In this document: positions 42,180-51,448 of the stretch, in pieces
How positions within the stretch are numbered: the stretch's first letter is position 1
Layout of the letters: every line of letters begins with the position of its first letter
Assembly: GCF_020523965.1 (NCBI RefSeq)
Contig: NZ_JAJAPX010000002.1
Span: 558,001 to 622,000, forward strand
Length of the DNA: 64,000 nucleotides
Direction: 5' to 3'
Source: Neotamlana sargassicola
GTDB lineage: Bacteria; Bacteroidota; Bacteroidia; Flavobacteriales; Flavobacteriaceae
Program-made: the position numbers and the translations under genes
Notes under the pieces: model-generated
Seen by the model: only the letters and a program-made list of their open reading frames with translations
Told to the model about the DNA's origin: nothing
The model's database searches: none

Positions 42180-43703
42180 ATGCTAACCTATAAAGGAAGT
42201 CTAGAAATAGAGGATTTCTTTAAAATTATTTTTAAAGATGCACCTTTTGTTATCGATGAAGATACAATACAGAAGGTCGAAGAAAGTTTTAAATTTTTAG
42301 TCAACTTTTCTCAGGATAAGGTTATTTACGGTGTGAATACCGGTTTCGGACCAATGGCTCAATATAAAATTGAAGACTCACAGCGCATAAAATTGCAATA
42401 CAACCTTATTAGAAGTCATGCGTCGGGTGTTGGGCAACCATTGGAGCCAATGTACGTTCGTGCTATAATGTTAGCACGTTTAAATACCTTATCTAAAGGC
42501 AATTCTGGTATTCATAAATCGGCTATTTTGTTAATGCAAGAGTTAATAAATAGAGATATTACACCAGTAATTTTTGAACACGGAAGTGTTGGCGCGAGCG
42601 GAGATTTAGTACAGTTAGCACATTTAGCTTTAGTTTTAATTGGTGAGGGTGAAGTGTTTTATAAAGGGGAACGAGCCAATACCTCTGATGTTTTTAAAAC
42701 TGAAGATTTAAAACCAATATCAGTAGAGTTGCGTGAAGGTTTAGCCCTAATGAATGGTACTTCGGCTATGACGGGTATTGGGCTTGTAAACGTTATTTAT
42801 ACGCGTAAATTACTAAATAGTATGATTGTTTGTTCGTCTGCAATTAATGAAATTGTTAAAGCTTATGACGATCATTTAAGTTTAGAACTTAACCAAACCA
42901 AACGTCATAAAGGTCAGCAAGATATTGCCGAACTTATGCGAGAACACTTGTCTGATAGTAAATTAACACGTAAACGTGAGCATTATTTATATTCTAAAAA
43001 CGAAAATGTTTCCGTTTTCAAAGAAAAAGTTCAAGAGTACTATTCGCTACGTTGCGTACCTCAAATTTTAGGGCCTGTTTTAGATACTTTAAATAGTGTT
43101 GAAGAAATTTTGATTGACGAAGTTAATTCGGCAAACGATAACCCAATTGTCGATGTAAAACGTAAGCATGTTTATCATGGCGGGAATTTTCATGGAGATT
43201 ATGTCGCCTTAGAAATGGATAAGCTAAAAATAGCTGTTACGAAGTTAAGTATGCTTAGCGAACGCCAGCTAAATTATTTGTTAAATGCAAGGTTAAACGA
43301 TATGTTACCTCCATTTGTTAATTTAGGTAAATTAGGGTTGAATTTTGGGATGCAAGGTGTGCAGTTTACAGCTACATCTACCACTGCCGAAAACCAAACA
43401 CTTTCTAATCCAATGTATGTTCATAGTATTCCTAACAACAACGATAATCAAGATATTGTTAGCATGGGGACGAACGCTGCCTTAATAACAAAAAAGGTAA
43501 TTGAGAATGCGTTTGAGGTTTTGGCTATAGAACTTATTACCATTGTTCAAGCTATTGAGTATCTAGAGGTTAAAGATAAAGTTTCTTCGAAAACCAAAAA
43601 AGTTTACGACGATATACGAGAAATAGTTCCTATATTTACAGAAGATATTGTTATGTATCCTTACGTAAATAAGGTAAAGCAATATTTAATGAAAATTAAA
43701 TAA
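42180..43703 (+). CDS. Tyrosine ammonia-lyase (flexirubin type)
   Basis: A 507-residue aromatic ammonia-lyase. The MIO cofactor arises from A139-S140-G141 in GSVGASGDL; Y50 in VIYGVNTGFGPMA is the catalytic Tyr. The substrate-choice pair is S79-H80 (RSHASGVG), also seen in histidine lyases, so it does not decide alone. Overall wording (KVIYGVNTGFGPMAQY, VQAYDDH-like KAYDDHLSLELNQTKRHKGQQ, HSIPNNNDNQDIVSMGTN) is very close to the well-studied F. johnsoniae tyrosine lyase. It should turn tyrosine into 4-coumarate, the starter of the aryl polyene. First gene of the pigment operon. Confidence 0.9.
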   Translation: MLTYKGSLEIEDFFKIIFKDAPFVIDEDTIQKVEESFKFLVNFSQDKVIYGVNTGFGPMAQYKIEDSQRIKLQYNLIRSHASGVGQPLEPMYVRAIMLARLNTLSKGNSGIHKSAILLMQELINRDITPVIFEHGSVGASGDLVQLAHLALVLIGEGEVFYKGERANTSDVFKTEDLKPISVELREGLALMNGTSAMTGIGLVNVIYTRKLLNSMIVCSSAINEIVKAYDDHLSLELNQTKRHKGQQDIAELMREHLSDSKLTRKREHYLYSKNENVSVFKEKVQEYYSLRCVPQILGPVLDTLNSVEEILIDEVNSANDNPIVDVKRKHVYHGGNFHGDYVALEMDKLKIAVTKLSMLSERQLNYLLNARLNDMLPPFVNLGKLGLNFGMQGVQFTATSTTAENQTLSNPMYVHSIPNNNDNQDIVSMGTNAALITKKVIENAFEVLAIELITIVQAIEYLEVKDKVSSKTKKVYDDIREIVPIFTEDIVMYPYVNKVKQYLMKIK

Positions 43704-43721
43704 ACCTAATAGTTACTCATT

Positions 43722-44849
43722 ATGAAAAAACTGTTTTTTGTAGTTGCTTTTTTAAGTCTAAGTTTATGTTTTGCTCAAGAATTAGCTTTAGCAAGAATTG
43801 ATGGAAAATTTGGATATATAAATAAATCTGGTGATTGGGTTATAAAACCTCAATTTCTTAATGCTAAAAGTTTTTCGGGTGACTATGCACAGGCTATGGC
43901 CGACGATAAACTTTGGGGGTATATTGATAGAAGTGGCGAGTGGGTTATAAAACCAACCTTAAAGAAAACAAAAGCTTTTAAATGTGGTATTGCCATTGTA
44001 AACGATGGTGTTTCATGGTATTATATCGATAAAACTGGGAATAAAATTTTAACCGATGTTGTAAGCGATAAGGTTTACGATTTTTCTGAAGATTTAGCTG
44101 TAGTTAGAACTGTTGATAAAGTCGGATTTATAAATAAAAAAGGAGAAGCGGTTATTCCTAAAGAGTACACCAAAGCTTTCGATTTTTATAACGGTTACTC
44201 TCGAGCTCAAAAAAATGAAAAATGGGGTTTAATTGATAAAGCTGGAAAAGAGTATATAAAAATTGAATACGAAGAAATTGGTAACCTTTATAATGGCGTA
44301 ATTGTGGCTAAAAAAGATGGTGTTTGGGGGTTAATAAAAAACAAGGCCTTTACGCCAGTTGAAGGCGCTATAAAAATTTGGGATTTTACGCTCAACGGGG
44401 ATGTTACCTATGCAAAAAAAGGTGAGAAAGTTGGTTTTATAAATAGTAATGGAGAATGGGTTATAGAGCCTAAATACGAAAGAGTTAGAGGCTTTAGAAA
44501 AGGTTTGGCGCCATTTTATGAAAACAAACTTTGGGGTTACATAAACAAAGAAGGAGAAGAAGTTGTAAAAGCACAATATAAAGATGTGGAAGTGTTTAGT
44601 GAAGATGGCTTAGCTCCAGTGAAAACTAAGAAAGAATGGGGTTTTATTAACACTAAAGGCGAATTAGTAATAGAAGAAAAATATGGTATTACAGCCGGAA
44701 ACTTTGGTATGTTTTTTGGCATAAAAACGGAGAAAGGTTTTGTTGATGGTTTAGCTCGTGTAAAATACAAGAAACAATGGGCTTTTTTAAATACTAAAGG
44801 CGAGGTGTTAAATAATACTTGGTTCCAAAACCTAGAACATTTCGAATAA
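43722..44849 (+). CDS. WG-repeat secreted protein
   Basis: A 375-residue protein with a signal peptide (MKKLFFVVAFLSLSLCFAQ) and about a dozen WG-type repeats of ~25-30 residues: GKFGYINKSGDWVIKPQF, KLWGYIDRSGEWVIKPTL, KVGFINSNGEWVIEPKYE, KKEWGFINTKGELVIEEKYG. The fold is predicted all-beta, repeat-built and exported. WG repeats (KWG family) are widely found in Bacteroidota with no clear function. Placed 18 bases after TAL and 28 before the ketoreductase, it lies inside the pigment operon; its role there is not known to me. Confidence 0.85.
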   Translation: MKKLFFVVAFLSLSLCFAQELALARIDGKFGYINKSGDWVIKPQFLNAKSFSGDYAQAMADDKLWGYIDRSGEWVIKPTLKKTKAFKCGIAIVNDGVSWYYIDKTGNKILTDVVSDKVYDFSEDLAVVRTVDKVGFINKKGEAVIPKEYTKAFDFYNGYSRAQKNEKWGLIDKAGKEYIKIEYEEIGNLYNGVIVAKKDGVWGLIKNKAFTPVEGAIKIWDFTLNGDVTYAKKGEKVGFINSNGEWVIEPKYERVRGFRKGLAPFYENKLWGYINKEGEEVVKAQYKDVEVFSEDGLAPVKTKKEWGFINTKGELVIEEKYGITAGNFGMFFGIKTEKGFVDGLARVKYKKQWAFLNTKGEVLNNTWFQNLEHFE

Positions 44850-44877
44850 TAATTAAACCAACTAAAATAATATTTTA

Positions 44878-45609
44878 ATGAAGTGTGCCCTAATAACTGG
44901 AGGATCTAGAGGTATAGGTAAGGCAGTATGCATTCAATTAGCAAAAGATTCAGATTATCATATCCTAATAAATTACAATAGTAACGAAGCAGCAGCAAAC
45001 GAAACCTTGAAGCTAGTCGAAGCCGAAGGGAATACAGGTGAAATTTTGCAATTCAATGTAGCTAATGCAGAACAAGTTCAATCTGTTTTAACAAATTGGC
45101 AAGAAAACAACCCAGAAGCAGTTGTTGAGGTTATTGTAAATAATGCAGGAATTACAAAAGACGGTTTATTTATGTGGATGCCTGCTGAAGATTGGAATAG
45201 TGTTATAAACACATCTTTAAGTGGTTTTTACAATGTAACAAACTTCTTTATTCAAAAATTACTTCGTAACCGTTATGGGCGTATTGTAAATATAGCTTCA
45301 GTTTCCGGTGTAAAAGGAACTGCCGGACAAACAAATTACTCTGCGGCAAAAGCGGCATTAATTGGTGCAACAAAAGCTTTAGCACAAGAGGTTGCAAAAC
45401 GTAAAATTACTGTAAATGCTGTAGCTCCAGGGTTTATAAAGTCTGATATGACTGCCGAATTAGACGAAAAAGAACTAAAAAGCTTAATTCCAATAAACCG
45501 ATTTGGAGAGCCAGAAGAAGTTGCCCATGCAGTTTCGTTTTTAATTTCTAAAAAAGCGTCTTATATTACTGGCGAAGTTTTAAACATTAACGGCGGGATA
45601 TACTCCTAA
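44878..45609 (+). CDS. 3-oxoacyl-ACP reductase (ketoreductase of polyene synthesis)
   Basis: A 243-residue SDR enzyme of the FabG type: NADP-binding TGGSRGIGKAVC (residues 7-18), VNNAGITKDGLFMWM, catalytic Ser with the YxxxK motif in IASVSGVKGTAGQTNYSAAKAA, and the C-terminal FLISKKASYITGEVLNINGGI. It would reduce each beta-keto group in polyene elongation, like ApeQ in aryl polyene clusters. Start 28 bases after the WG-repeat gene; a ketosynthase follows in 10 bases. Confidence 0.92.
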   Translation: MKCALITGGSRGIGKAVCIQLAKDSDYHILINYNSNEAAANETLKLVEAEGNTGEILQFNVANAEQVQSVLTNWQENNPEAVVEVIVNNAGITKDGLFMWMPAEDWNSVINTSLSGFYNVTNFFIQKLLRNRYGRIVNIASVSGVKGTAGQTNYSAAKAALIGATKALAQEVAKRKITVNAVAPGFIKSDMTAELDEKELKSLIPINRFGEPEEVAHAVSFLISKKASYITGEVLNINGGIYS

Positions 45610-45619
45610 TTTTTAATTA

Positions 45620-46837
45620 ATGAACAGAGTTGTAATAACAGGAATGGGAATTTATTCTTGTATTGGCGAAAACTTAGCAGAAGTTAAGGAATCGTTATAC
45701 AAAGGTAAGTCTGGTATTGTTGTAGATAAAGAAAGAATAGATTTTGGTTACCGGTCGCCATTAACAGGAATGGTGTCTAAACCAAACCTAAAAGGCATAT
45801 TAACACGCAAACAGCGTATTAGTATTGGTGAAGAAGGTGAGTATGCATATATGGCAACTATTGAAGCATTTAAAAACGCTAAAATAGATCAAGATTTTAT
45901 CGATGCCAATCAGGTTGGTATTCTTTATGGAAACGATAGTACAACAAAATCTGTAATAGAATCTGTAGATAAAGTTAGAGAAAAAAAAGATACAACCTTA
46001 GTGGGGTCTGGTGCAATTTTTAAGGGGATGAATTCCTCTGTTACCATGAATCTTTCAACCATATTTAAACTTACAGGAGTTAATTTTACTATTAGTGCAG
46101 CCTGTGCCAGCGGATCACATTCCATTGGAATGGCCTATCAATTAATAAAAAGTGGATTGCAAGATTGTATTATTTGTGGTGGCGCACAAGAAATAAATCC
46201 ATATGTTATGTCTAGTTTCGATGGTTTGGGTGTGTTTTCGATGAATATTGAAAACCCCGGACAAGCTTCAAAACCATTTGATGCTAACAGAGATGGTTTA
46301 GTGCCAAGTGGTGGTGCAGCAACTGTAATTTTAGAATCTTATGATTCTGCAATAAAACGAGGCGCTCCTATTTTAGGAGAAGTAATAGGGTATGGCTTCT
46401 CATCGAACGGCGAGCATATATCAACACCAAATGCAGCAGGTCCGAGTTATGCTATGAAAATGGCCTTAAAACAAGCGGGCATCAGCGCTAGCGATGTAGA
46501 TTATGTAAATGCACATGCAACATCAACACCTGTAGGCGATGCAAACGAAGCAAAAGCTATTTTTGATGTTTTTGGAGAGCATGGTCCAGCGGTAAGTTCA
46601 ACAAAATCGATGACAGGACATGAATGTTGGATGGCAGGTGCAAGCGAGGTAATTTACTCAATGTTAATGATGCAGCATGGATTTGTAGCACCAAATATTA
46701 ACTTGGAAACGCCAGATGAGGATGCAAAAAAATTAAATTTAGTCAGCAAAACCTTAGATAAAAAAATTAATGTATTTTTGTCGAACTCTTTTGGTTTCGG
46801 TGGAACCAATTCAGCATTAATAATAAAAAAAATATAA
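45620..46837 (+). CDS. Beta-ketoacyl-ACP synthase II-type (ketosynthase A)
   Basis: A 405-residue FabF-like ketosynthase with a full active site: Cys162 (ISAACASGSHSIG), His299 (NAHATSTPVGDANE) and His334 (KSMTGHECWMAG), plus the GFGGTNSALII ending. In place of the common 'GHLLGAAG' it has GHECWMAGASE. It condenses malonyl-ACP with the growing chain. It is one of three apparently active FabF-type ketosynthases in the cluster, comparable to ApeO/ApeR of aryl polyene loci. Confidence 0.93.
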   Translation: MNRVVITGMGIYSCIGENLAEVKESLYKGKSGIVVDKERIDFGYRSPLTGMVSKPNLKGILTRKQRISIGEEGEYAYMATIEAFKNAKIDQDFIDANQVGILYGNDSTTKSVIESVDKVREKKDTTLVGSGAIFKGMNSSVTMNLSTIFKLTGVNFTISAACASGSHSIGMAYQLIKSGLQDCIICGGAQEINPYVMSSFDGLGVFSMNIENPGQASKPFDANRDGLVPSGGAATVILESYDSAIKRGAPILGEVIGYGFSSNGEHISTPNAAGPSYAMKMALKQAGISASDVDYVNAHATSTPVGDANEAKAIFDVFGEHGPAVSSTKSMTGHECWMAGASEVIYSMLMMQHGFVAPNINLETPDEDAKKLNLVSKTLDKKINVFLSNSFGFGGTNSALIIKKI

Positions 46838-46844
46838 TTGCGCG

Positions 46845-47087
46845 ATGACTAAAGAAGTTATTATTGAAAAAATAAACAACTTTCTTATTGATGAATTTGA
46901 AGTAGAAAGTGATGATATTTCACCAGAAGCAGATTTAAAAGAAACCTTAGATCTTGATAGTTTAGATTTTGTTGATTTAGTGGTTTCTGTTGAAGCTAAT
47001 TTTGGAGTAAAGCTTGTTGGCGAAGATTTTGTTAACGTTAAAGTGCTTCAAGATTTTTATGATTTAATCGAGAATAAGCTTAGCTAA
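46845..47087 (+). CDS. Acyl carrier protein 1
   Basis: An 80-residue acidic ACP. The phosphopantetheine attachment serine is S39 in LDLDSLDFVDLVVSVE. Helices II-IV follow the usual pattern. Situated between ketosynthase A and the acyltransferase, it carries the polyene chain or hands it to the acyltransferase. A second ACP lies at 56645. Confidence 0.93.
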   Translation: MTKEVIIEKINNFLIDEFEVESDDISPEADLKETLDLDSLDFVDLVVSVEANFGVKLVGEDFVNVKVLQDFYDLIENKLS

Positions 47088-47113
47088 ATTTGATTAAAAC
47101 ATTATAACTCTAT

Positions 47114-47998
47114 ATGGCTGCTGAATGGAAAGGTAAATCCAGAGGAACAGTTTTAGGTTACAAAATATTTGTGTTTTGTATAAAAAAACTAGGTGTTAAA
47201 GCAGCGTATTTTGTGCTTTATTTCGTTTCCTTTTACTTTGTGTTATTTGCCAAAGATAGTTTTAAAGCCATTTACTATTATCTAAAAAATAGACAAGGTT
47301 TTTCTAAAATTAAAAGTCTTAAAAACGTTTATAATAGTTACTTTGTTTTTGGTCAAACTATTATAGATAAAGTAGCCATTTCTTCAGGGTTACGAAATAA
47401 GTTTACTTACGAGTTTGATGGTATTGAATTAATAAATCAAGCCTTAAAAAATAAAAAAGGAGGCGTTTTAATTAGCGCACATGTGGGGAATTTTGAAATT
47501 GCCGAACATTTTTTTGGAGATTTAGATGAATCTGCTTCAATAAGCCTTTTAACCACAGATCAAGAGCACACTGCAATTCAGGAGTATTTAGAAAGTGTAA
47601 CTACAAAATCTAACATCAACCTCATTATATTAAAAGACGATTTGTCTCATGTTTTCGAGATAAATGCTGCCTTGGCACGAAACGAAATTGTTTGTATTAC
47701 AGGCGATCGTTACACAGAAAACACAAAGTTTTTAGAGAAAGAATTACTTGGTGAAACTGCTAAATTTCCTGCAGGACCTTTTATGTTAGCTTCACGATTA
47801 AGAGTTCCTGTGTTGTTTGTGTATGTAATGAAAGAGAATAATTTGCACTATCATTTATACGCAAGACAATCTAAAGCAAAATATCGCGATGTAGATTCTC
47901 TTTTAAAAGATTACACCGATAGCCTATCTTGGATTTTAAAAAAGTATCCATTACAATGGTTTAACTATTTCGATTTTTGGGGAAAACTCAAAAAATAG
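47114..47998 (+). CDS. LpxL/HtrB-like acyltransferase
   Basis: A 294-residue membrane-associated acyltransferase of the lipid A late-acyltransferase family. One N-terminal span (~25-50) and the catalytic H-x4-E motif is replaced in sense by SAHVGNFEIAEH, followed by CITGDRYTEN and KFPAGPFMLASRLRVPVLFVYV. These enzymes use acyl-ACP donors. In flexirubin and aryl polyene clusters a family member transfers the finished polyene acyl chain; here it may esterify the dialkylresorcinol (inference). Follows the ACP gene by 26 bases, its likely donor protein. Confidence 0.88.
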   Translation: MAAEWKGKSRGTVLGYKIFVFCIKKLGVKAAYFVLYFVSFYFVLFAKDSFKAIYYYLKNRQGFSKIKSLKNVYNSYFVFGQTIIDKVAISSGLRNKFTYEFDGIELINQALKNKKGGVLISAHVGNFEIAEHFFGDLDESASISLLTTDQEHTAIQEYLESVTTKSNINLIILKDDLSHVFEINAALARNEIVCITGDRYTENTKFLEKELLGETAKFPAGPFMLASRLRVPVLFVYVMKENNLHYHLYARQSKAKYRDVDSLLKDYTDSLSWILKKYPLQWFNYFDFWGKLKK

Positions 47999-48088
47999 GT
48001 GTTGTTTATAACCAACTATTTAGTTTCATAATAAAAGTTAGGTTTAACGTTTTAATTATTTATTTTTACTCATAATTTTAAAAGCACC

Positions 48089-49024
48089 ATGAAGCAAGTT
48101 TTAGTTTTGCATTATTCTCAATCTGGTCAACTAACAGAAATTGTTAATAATATAGTTACAGATTTTAAGAATGATGACGCCGTAGAGCTTCATTATCATA
48201 ATATCGAACTAGAACAAAACTTTCCTTTTCCGTGGACAAAAAAAGATTTTTTTGGTGTGTTTCCCGATACATTTTTGCAACACGCCAAAGCAGTAAAACC
48301 TATTCCCGAGGCTATTTTAAATAATACATACGATTTAATAATTTTTGGTTATCAAGTATGGTATTTAACGCCATCGTTACCAATATCTTCTTTTTTACAG
48401 TCAGAAAGTGCAAAAACGTTGTTTTCAGGATCCAAGGTTGTAACTGTAAGTGGTACCAGAAATATGTGGATTATGGCACATGAAAAAGTAAAGAAACATC
48501 TAAAAAGTTTAAATGCTAGTTTAGTAGGTAATATTGCTTTGGTTGATAGGCATATTAATCATATTAGTGTCATAACTATTGTAAGATGGATGTTTTCGGG
48601 TAAAAAAAAGAAATATTTAGGCCTTTTTCCTAAACCAGGAGTAAGCCAGAGGGATATTGATAACGCCGTTAAATTTGGCCCAGTAATTAAACAACATTTA
48701 TTTCAAAACTCTTTTAATGATTTACAAGAGAACTTGTTAAAAAATGATGCTGTAAAAATAAAACCGTTTTTAATAACCGTAGATCGCAAGGCGAATGTTA
48801 TATTTACAAAATGGGCAAATTTTATTCATAAAAGCAGCGAGCCAAATACAAAAAAACGAGAAACCTTGTTAAAATTTTTCAATGTGTATTTGTTTATTGC
48901 AATTTGGGTTGTTTCTCCAATTGTTTTTATCTTATTTTTGCTTACTTATGTTTTTAACATCCCAAAAATTAAAAAGCAGAAGGAGTATTACACTTCCGTA
49001 GAGCTATTAGAGAATACTAAATAA
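48089..49024 (+). CDS. darA: Dialkylresorcinol-forming protein DarA
   Basis: A 311-residue protein with a flavodoxin-like N-terminus (VLVLHYSQSGQLTEIVNNIV) and one C-terminal membrane span (~265-290, YLFIAIWVVSPIVFILFLLTYVF). This is the typical DarA pattern: the aromatase/oxidase of the DarA-DarB pair, which turns the condensed diketone ring into a 2,5-dialkylresorcinol. DarB follows after 3 bases. The resorcinol is the alcohol half of flexirubin. Confidence 0.88.
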   Translation: MKQVLVLHYSQSGQLTEIVNNIVTDFKNDDAVELHYHNIELEQNFPFPWTKKDFFGVFPDTFLQHAKAVKPIPEAILNNTYDLIIFGYQVWYLTPSLPISSFLQSESAKTLFSGSKVVTVSGTRNMWIMAHEKVKKHLKSLNASLVGNIALVDRHINHISVITIVRWMFSGKKKKYLGLFPKPGVSQRDIDNAVKFGPVIKQHLFQNSFNDLQENLLKNDAVKIKPFLITVDRKANVIFTKWANFIHKSSEPNTKKRETLLKFFNVYLFIAIWVVSPIVFILFLLTYVFNIPKIKKQKEYYTSVELLENTK

Positions 49025-49027
49025 CAT

Positions 49028-50161
49028 ATGAAAGAAGTATACATAACGCGTGTTTCAAAGTTTTTACCAAACAAACCAGTTTCTAACGATGAGATGGAAG
49101 AAAAACTGGGTTTAATTAACGGTAAACATTCCAAAGGAAGACGCATTGTTTTAAGAAATAACCAAATTAAAACAAGGTATTATGCTATTGATGAAAATGG
49201 TGAGGTTACGCATAACAATGCCCAACTTACTACAGAAGCTATTAATAGACTTTGTGATGATGATTTTAAAACTACAGATATAGAAGTATTATCTTGTGGT
49301 ACTTCAAGTCCAGATCATATTTTACCATCTCATGCTTCAATGGTGCATGGGTTTTTAAAAAACGGAAATCTTGAAGTAAACTCACCAACTGGAGCCTGTT
49401 GTTCAGGAATGAACGCTTTAAAATATGGTTACTTTTCAGTAAAATGTGGGCAATCTAATAATGCTGTAGTTTCTGGTTCAGAACGTAGCTCTACTTGGAT
49501 GCGATCAGATCTTTTTGAAGATGAAGTAAAGCACTTAGAATCTTTAGAAGAAAACCCAATAATTGCTTTTAATAAAGATTTTTTACGATGGATGCTTTCT
49601 GATGGTGCCGGTGCTTGTTTACTTGAAGCAGAACCAAAAGGTGAGCAGCCTTTAAGAATAGATTGGATTGAAGGATTCTCGTATGCCTTCGAGCTCGATG
49701 CTTGTATGTATTCTGGTGGCGAAAAACAAGAGGACGGATTTTTAAAACCATGGCGTGAATACGCATCGGATCAATGGAGTAAAAAAACACTTTTTGCAGT
49801 GCAACAAGATGTTAAACTTTTGGGGGCTAATATTCTAGAAAAAGGAGTAGATAGCTTAAAACGTACTTTTGCAAAACACAATATTTCTGCAGACGATATA
49901 GATTATTATTTACCTCATATTTCTTCCTATTATTTTAAAGAAGGGTTGTACGATGCCATGAAAGAAGCAGGTATTAAAATTCCTTGGGAAAAATGGTTTA
50001 TGAACCTACAAACCGTAGGTAATGTTGGTGCAGCATCTATATATTTAATGTTAGAAGAATTAGTAGCTTCAGGACAATTACAAACAGGACAAAAAATATT
50101 ACTATCTGTTCCAGAAAGTTCAAGATTTTCATATTCAATTGCCTTATTAACGGTTTGCTAA
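49028..50161 (+). CDS. darB: Dialkylresorcinol ketosynthase DarB (KAS III-like)
   Basis: A 377-residue KAS III-like condensing enzyme. The triad is seen as Cys125 (TGACCSGMNA), His297 (YLPHISSYYF) and Asn332 (QTVGNVGAAS). DarB condenses a beta-ketoacyl and an alpha,beta-unsaturated acyl thioester head to head, and the product cyclises for DarA. It lies directly after darA. The two hotdog proteins downstream may provide the unsaturated acyl partner. Confidence 0.9.
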   Translation: MKEVYITRVSKFLPNKPVSNDEMEEKLGLINGKHSKGRRIVLRNNQIKTRYYAIDENGEVTHNNAQLTTEAINRLCDDDFKTTDIEVLSCGTSSPDHILPSHASMVHGFLKNGNLEVNSPTGACCSGMNALKYGYFSVKCGQSNNAVVSGSERSSTWMRSDLFEDEVKHLESLEENPIIAFNKDFLRWMLSDGAGACLLEAEPKGEQPLRIDWIEGFSYAFELDACMYSGGEKQEDGFLKPWREYASDQWSKKTLFAVQQDVKLLGANILEKGVDSLKRTFAKHNISADDIDYYLPHISSYYFKEGLYDAMKEAGIKIPWEKWFMNLQTVGNVGAASIYLMLEELVASGQLQTGQKILLSVPESSRFSYSIALLTVC

Positions 50162-50165
50162 AATT

Positions 50166-50594
50166 ATGAGTGCACAATTTCCAATAAAGGATATCACAAG
50201 CTTAATACCTCAAAAAGTGCCGTTTGTAATGGTAGATTCGTTGTTAAGTTTTGCAGAAACCGAAGTGGTATCGGCATTTACTGTTCCATCAGATAATATT
50301 TTTGTGGAAAACAACTGTTTTACCGAACCTGGATTAGTAGAAAACATGGCGCAAACAATTGCTTTGCATACCGGTTATAATTATTTTGTAAAAGGAGAAG
50401 AGTCTCCAACAGGTTATATTGGTTCAATAAAAAAAACACATATATCTAAACTTCCAAAGGTAAACGAAACCATAACAACTAAAGTGAATATCCTGCACGA
50501 AATATTAGGTGTAACTATGGTGGAAATTGTTGTTTTTAATGCTGAAAATGTAGAAATTGCTTCGGCTGAAATGAAAACCGTTTTAGCTAACTAA
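50166..50594 (+). CDS. Hotdog-fold 3-hydroxyacyl-ACP dehydratase 1
   Basis: A 142-residue hotdog protein: DITSLIPQKVPFVMVDSLLSF (FabZ-like opening with the PF.MVD motif), FTEPGLVENMAQTIALHTGY along the central helix, then a C-terminal strand set. In place of the FabZ central-helix catalytic residue it carries E in GLVEN. It is the ApeI/ApeP-type dehydratase of polyene clusters and would remove water from hydroxyacyl-ACP. Its stop overlaps the start of a second hotdog gene. Confidence 0.86.
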   Translation: MSAQFPIKDITSLIPQKVPFVMVDSLLSFAETEVVSAFTVPSDNIFVENNCFTEPGLVENMAQTIALHTGYNYFVKGEESPTGYIGSIKKTHISKLPKVNETITTKVNILHEILGVTMVEIVVFNAENVEIASAEMKTVLAN

Positions 50595-51034
50595 TGAATC
50601 TTTCGGAAATAAACATTAGCGAATTATTACCTCATCGACCGCCTTTTTTAATGGTTGATAAAGTAATTTCGATTGATGACGAAAGTGTTTCCACTCAGTT
50701 TTTTATAAAAGAATCTTCAATTTTTAACGATAATGGCAAGTTTGCCGAAGCAGGTTTAATAGAACACGCGGCACAAACCTGTTCTTGTATAGTGGGTAAA
50801 TCGTTTTACGATAATAAATCAACGGTTAGGCTTATTGGTTTTATTAGTGCCATAAAAAAAGTTACAATATACAGTTTACCTAAAGTAAATACTACAATTA
50901 CTTCAAAAGCCAACTTAATTTCCCGGTTTGATGCGGACGATTATAGTTTGTGTAATATTGAATGCACCATATCTCAAGACCATAAAGAATTAGTATCTTG
51001 CAATCTCAATTTAATTATTCGAGAAATTAATTAA
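50594..51034 (+). CDS. Hotdog-fold 3-hydroxyacyl-ACP dehydratase 2
   Basis: A 146-residue paralogue of the previous protein: ISELLPHRPPFLMVDKVISID with the conserved His of FabZ (PHRPPF), and FAEAGLIEHAAQTCSCIVGKSF. Dehydratases often act as pairs of a complete and a degenerate subunit; sequence similarity and 1-base overlap with dehydratase 1 make a heterodimer plausible (inference). Probable counterpart of the second DH of aryl polyene clusters. Confidence 0.86.
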   Translation: MNLSEINISELLPHRPPFLMVDKVISIDDESVSTQFFIKESSIFNDNGKFAEAGLIEHAAQTCSCIVGKSFYDNKSTVRLIGFISAIKKVTIYSLPKVNTTITSKANLISRFDADDYSLCNIECTISQDHKELVSCNLNLIIREIN

Positions 51035-51037
51035 GCT

Positions 51038-51448
51038 ATGAAAGCAAACGAAGTTCCTCAGGATAAAAGTAGTTTAGATTCTATAAATCAAAAAGAATTA
51101 TGCTACGCAACAGACGAAAGTGGTAATTACATAACTACAAAAAGTAGTGGTTGGACGCCAAAAACAATTGCTTTAAACAATGCTATTGAAGATATTAAAG
51201 AGCGTGCCGAAGAAGCCAAACAACGTGTGCTAAATAACGAAACAAGCCCCATTGAATATTATATGGAATTAAACCGAATGGATGTTACCATTCTTGCAGG
51301 TTACGTTGGTATTTGGCCATTTCGAGTAAAACGACATTTTAACCCGAAACGTTTTAAAAAACTATCAGATAAATTATTGCAAAAATACGCCGATGCTTTT
51401 AACATAAGTTTAAAGCAATTAAAACAAGGAGATTTAAATGAAGATTGA
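51038..51448 (+). CDS. Unrecognised small helical protein
   Basis: A 136-residue soluble protein with no signal or membrane span. The N-terminal 25 residues are polar; the rest is predicted helical with a charged stretch (EDIKERAEEAKQRVLNNETSP) and a helix-turn-helix-like tail (VTILAGYVGIWPFRVKRHFNPKRFKKLSDKLLQKYADAFNISLKQLKQG). I do not recognise the family. The last 11 bases overlap the BtrH-like gene, so the two are co-translated and may form a complex (inference). It is likely cluster-specific. Confidence 0.8.
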   Translation: MKANEVPQDKSSLDSINQKELCYATDESGNYITTKSSGWTPKTIALNNAIEDIKERAEEAKQRVLNNETSPIEYYMELNRMDVTILAGYVGIWPFRVKRHFNPKRFKKLSDKLLQKYADAFNISLKQLKQGDLNED

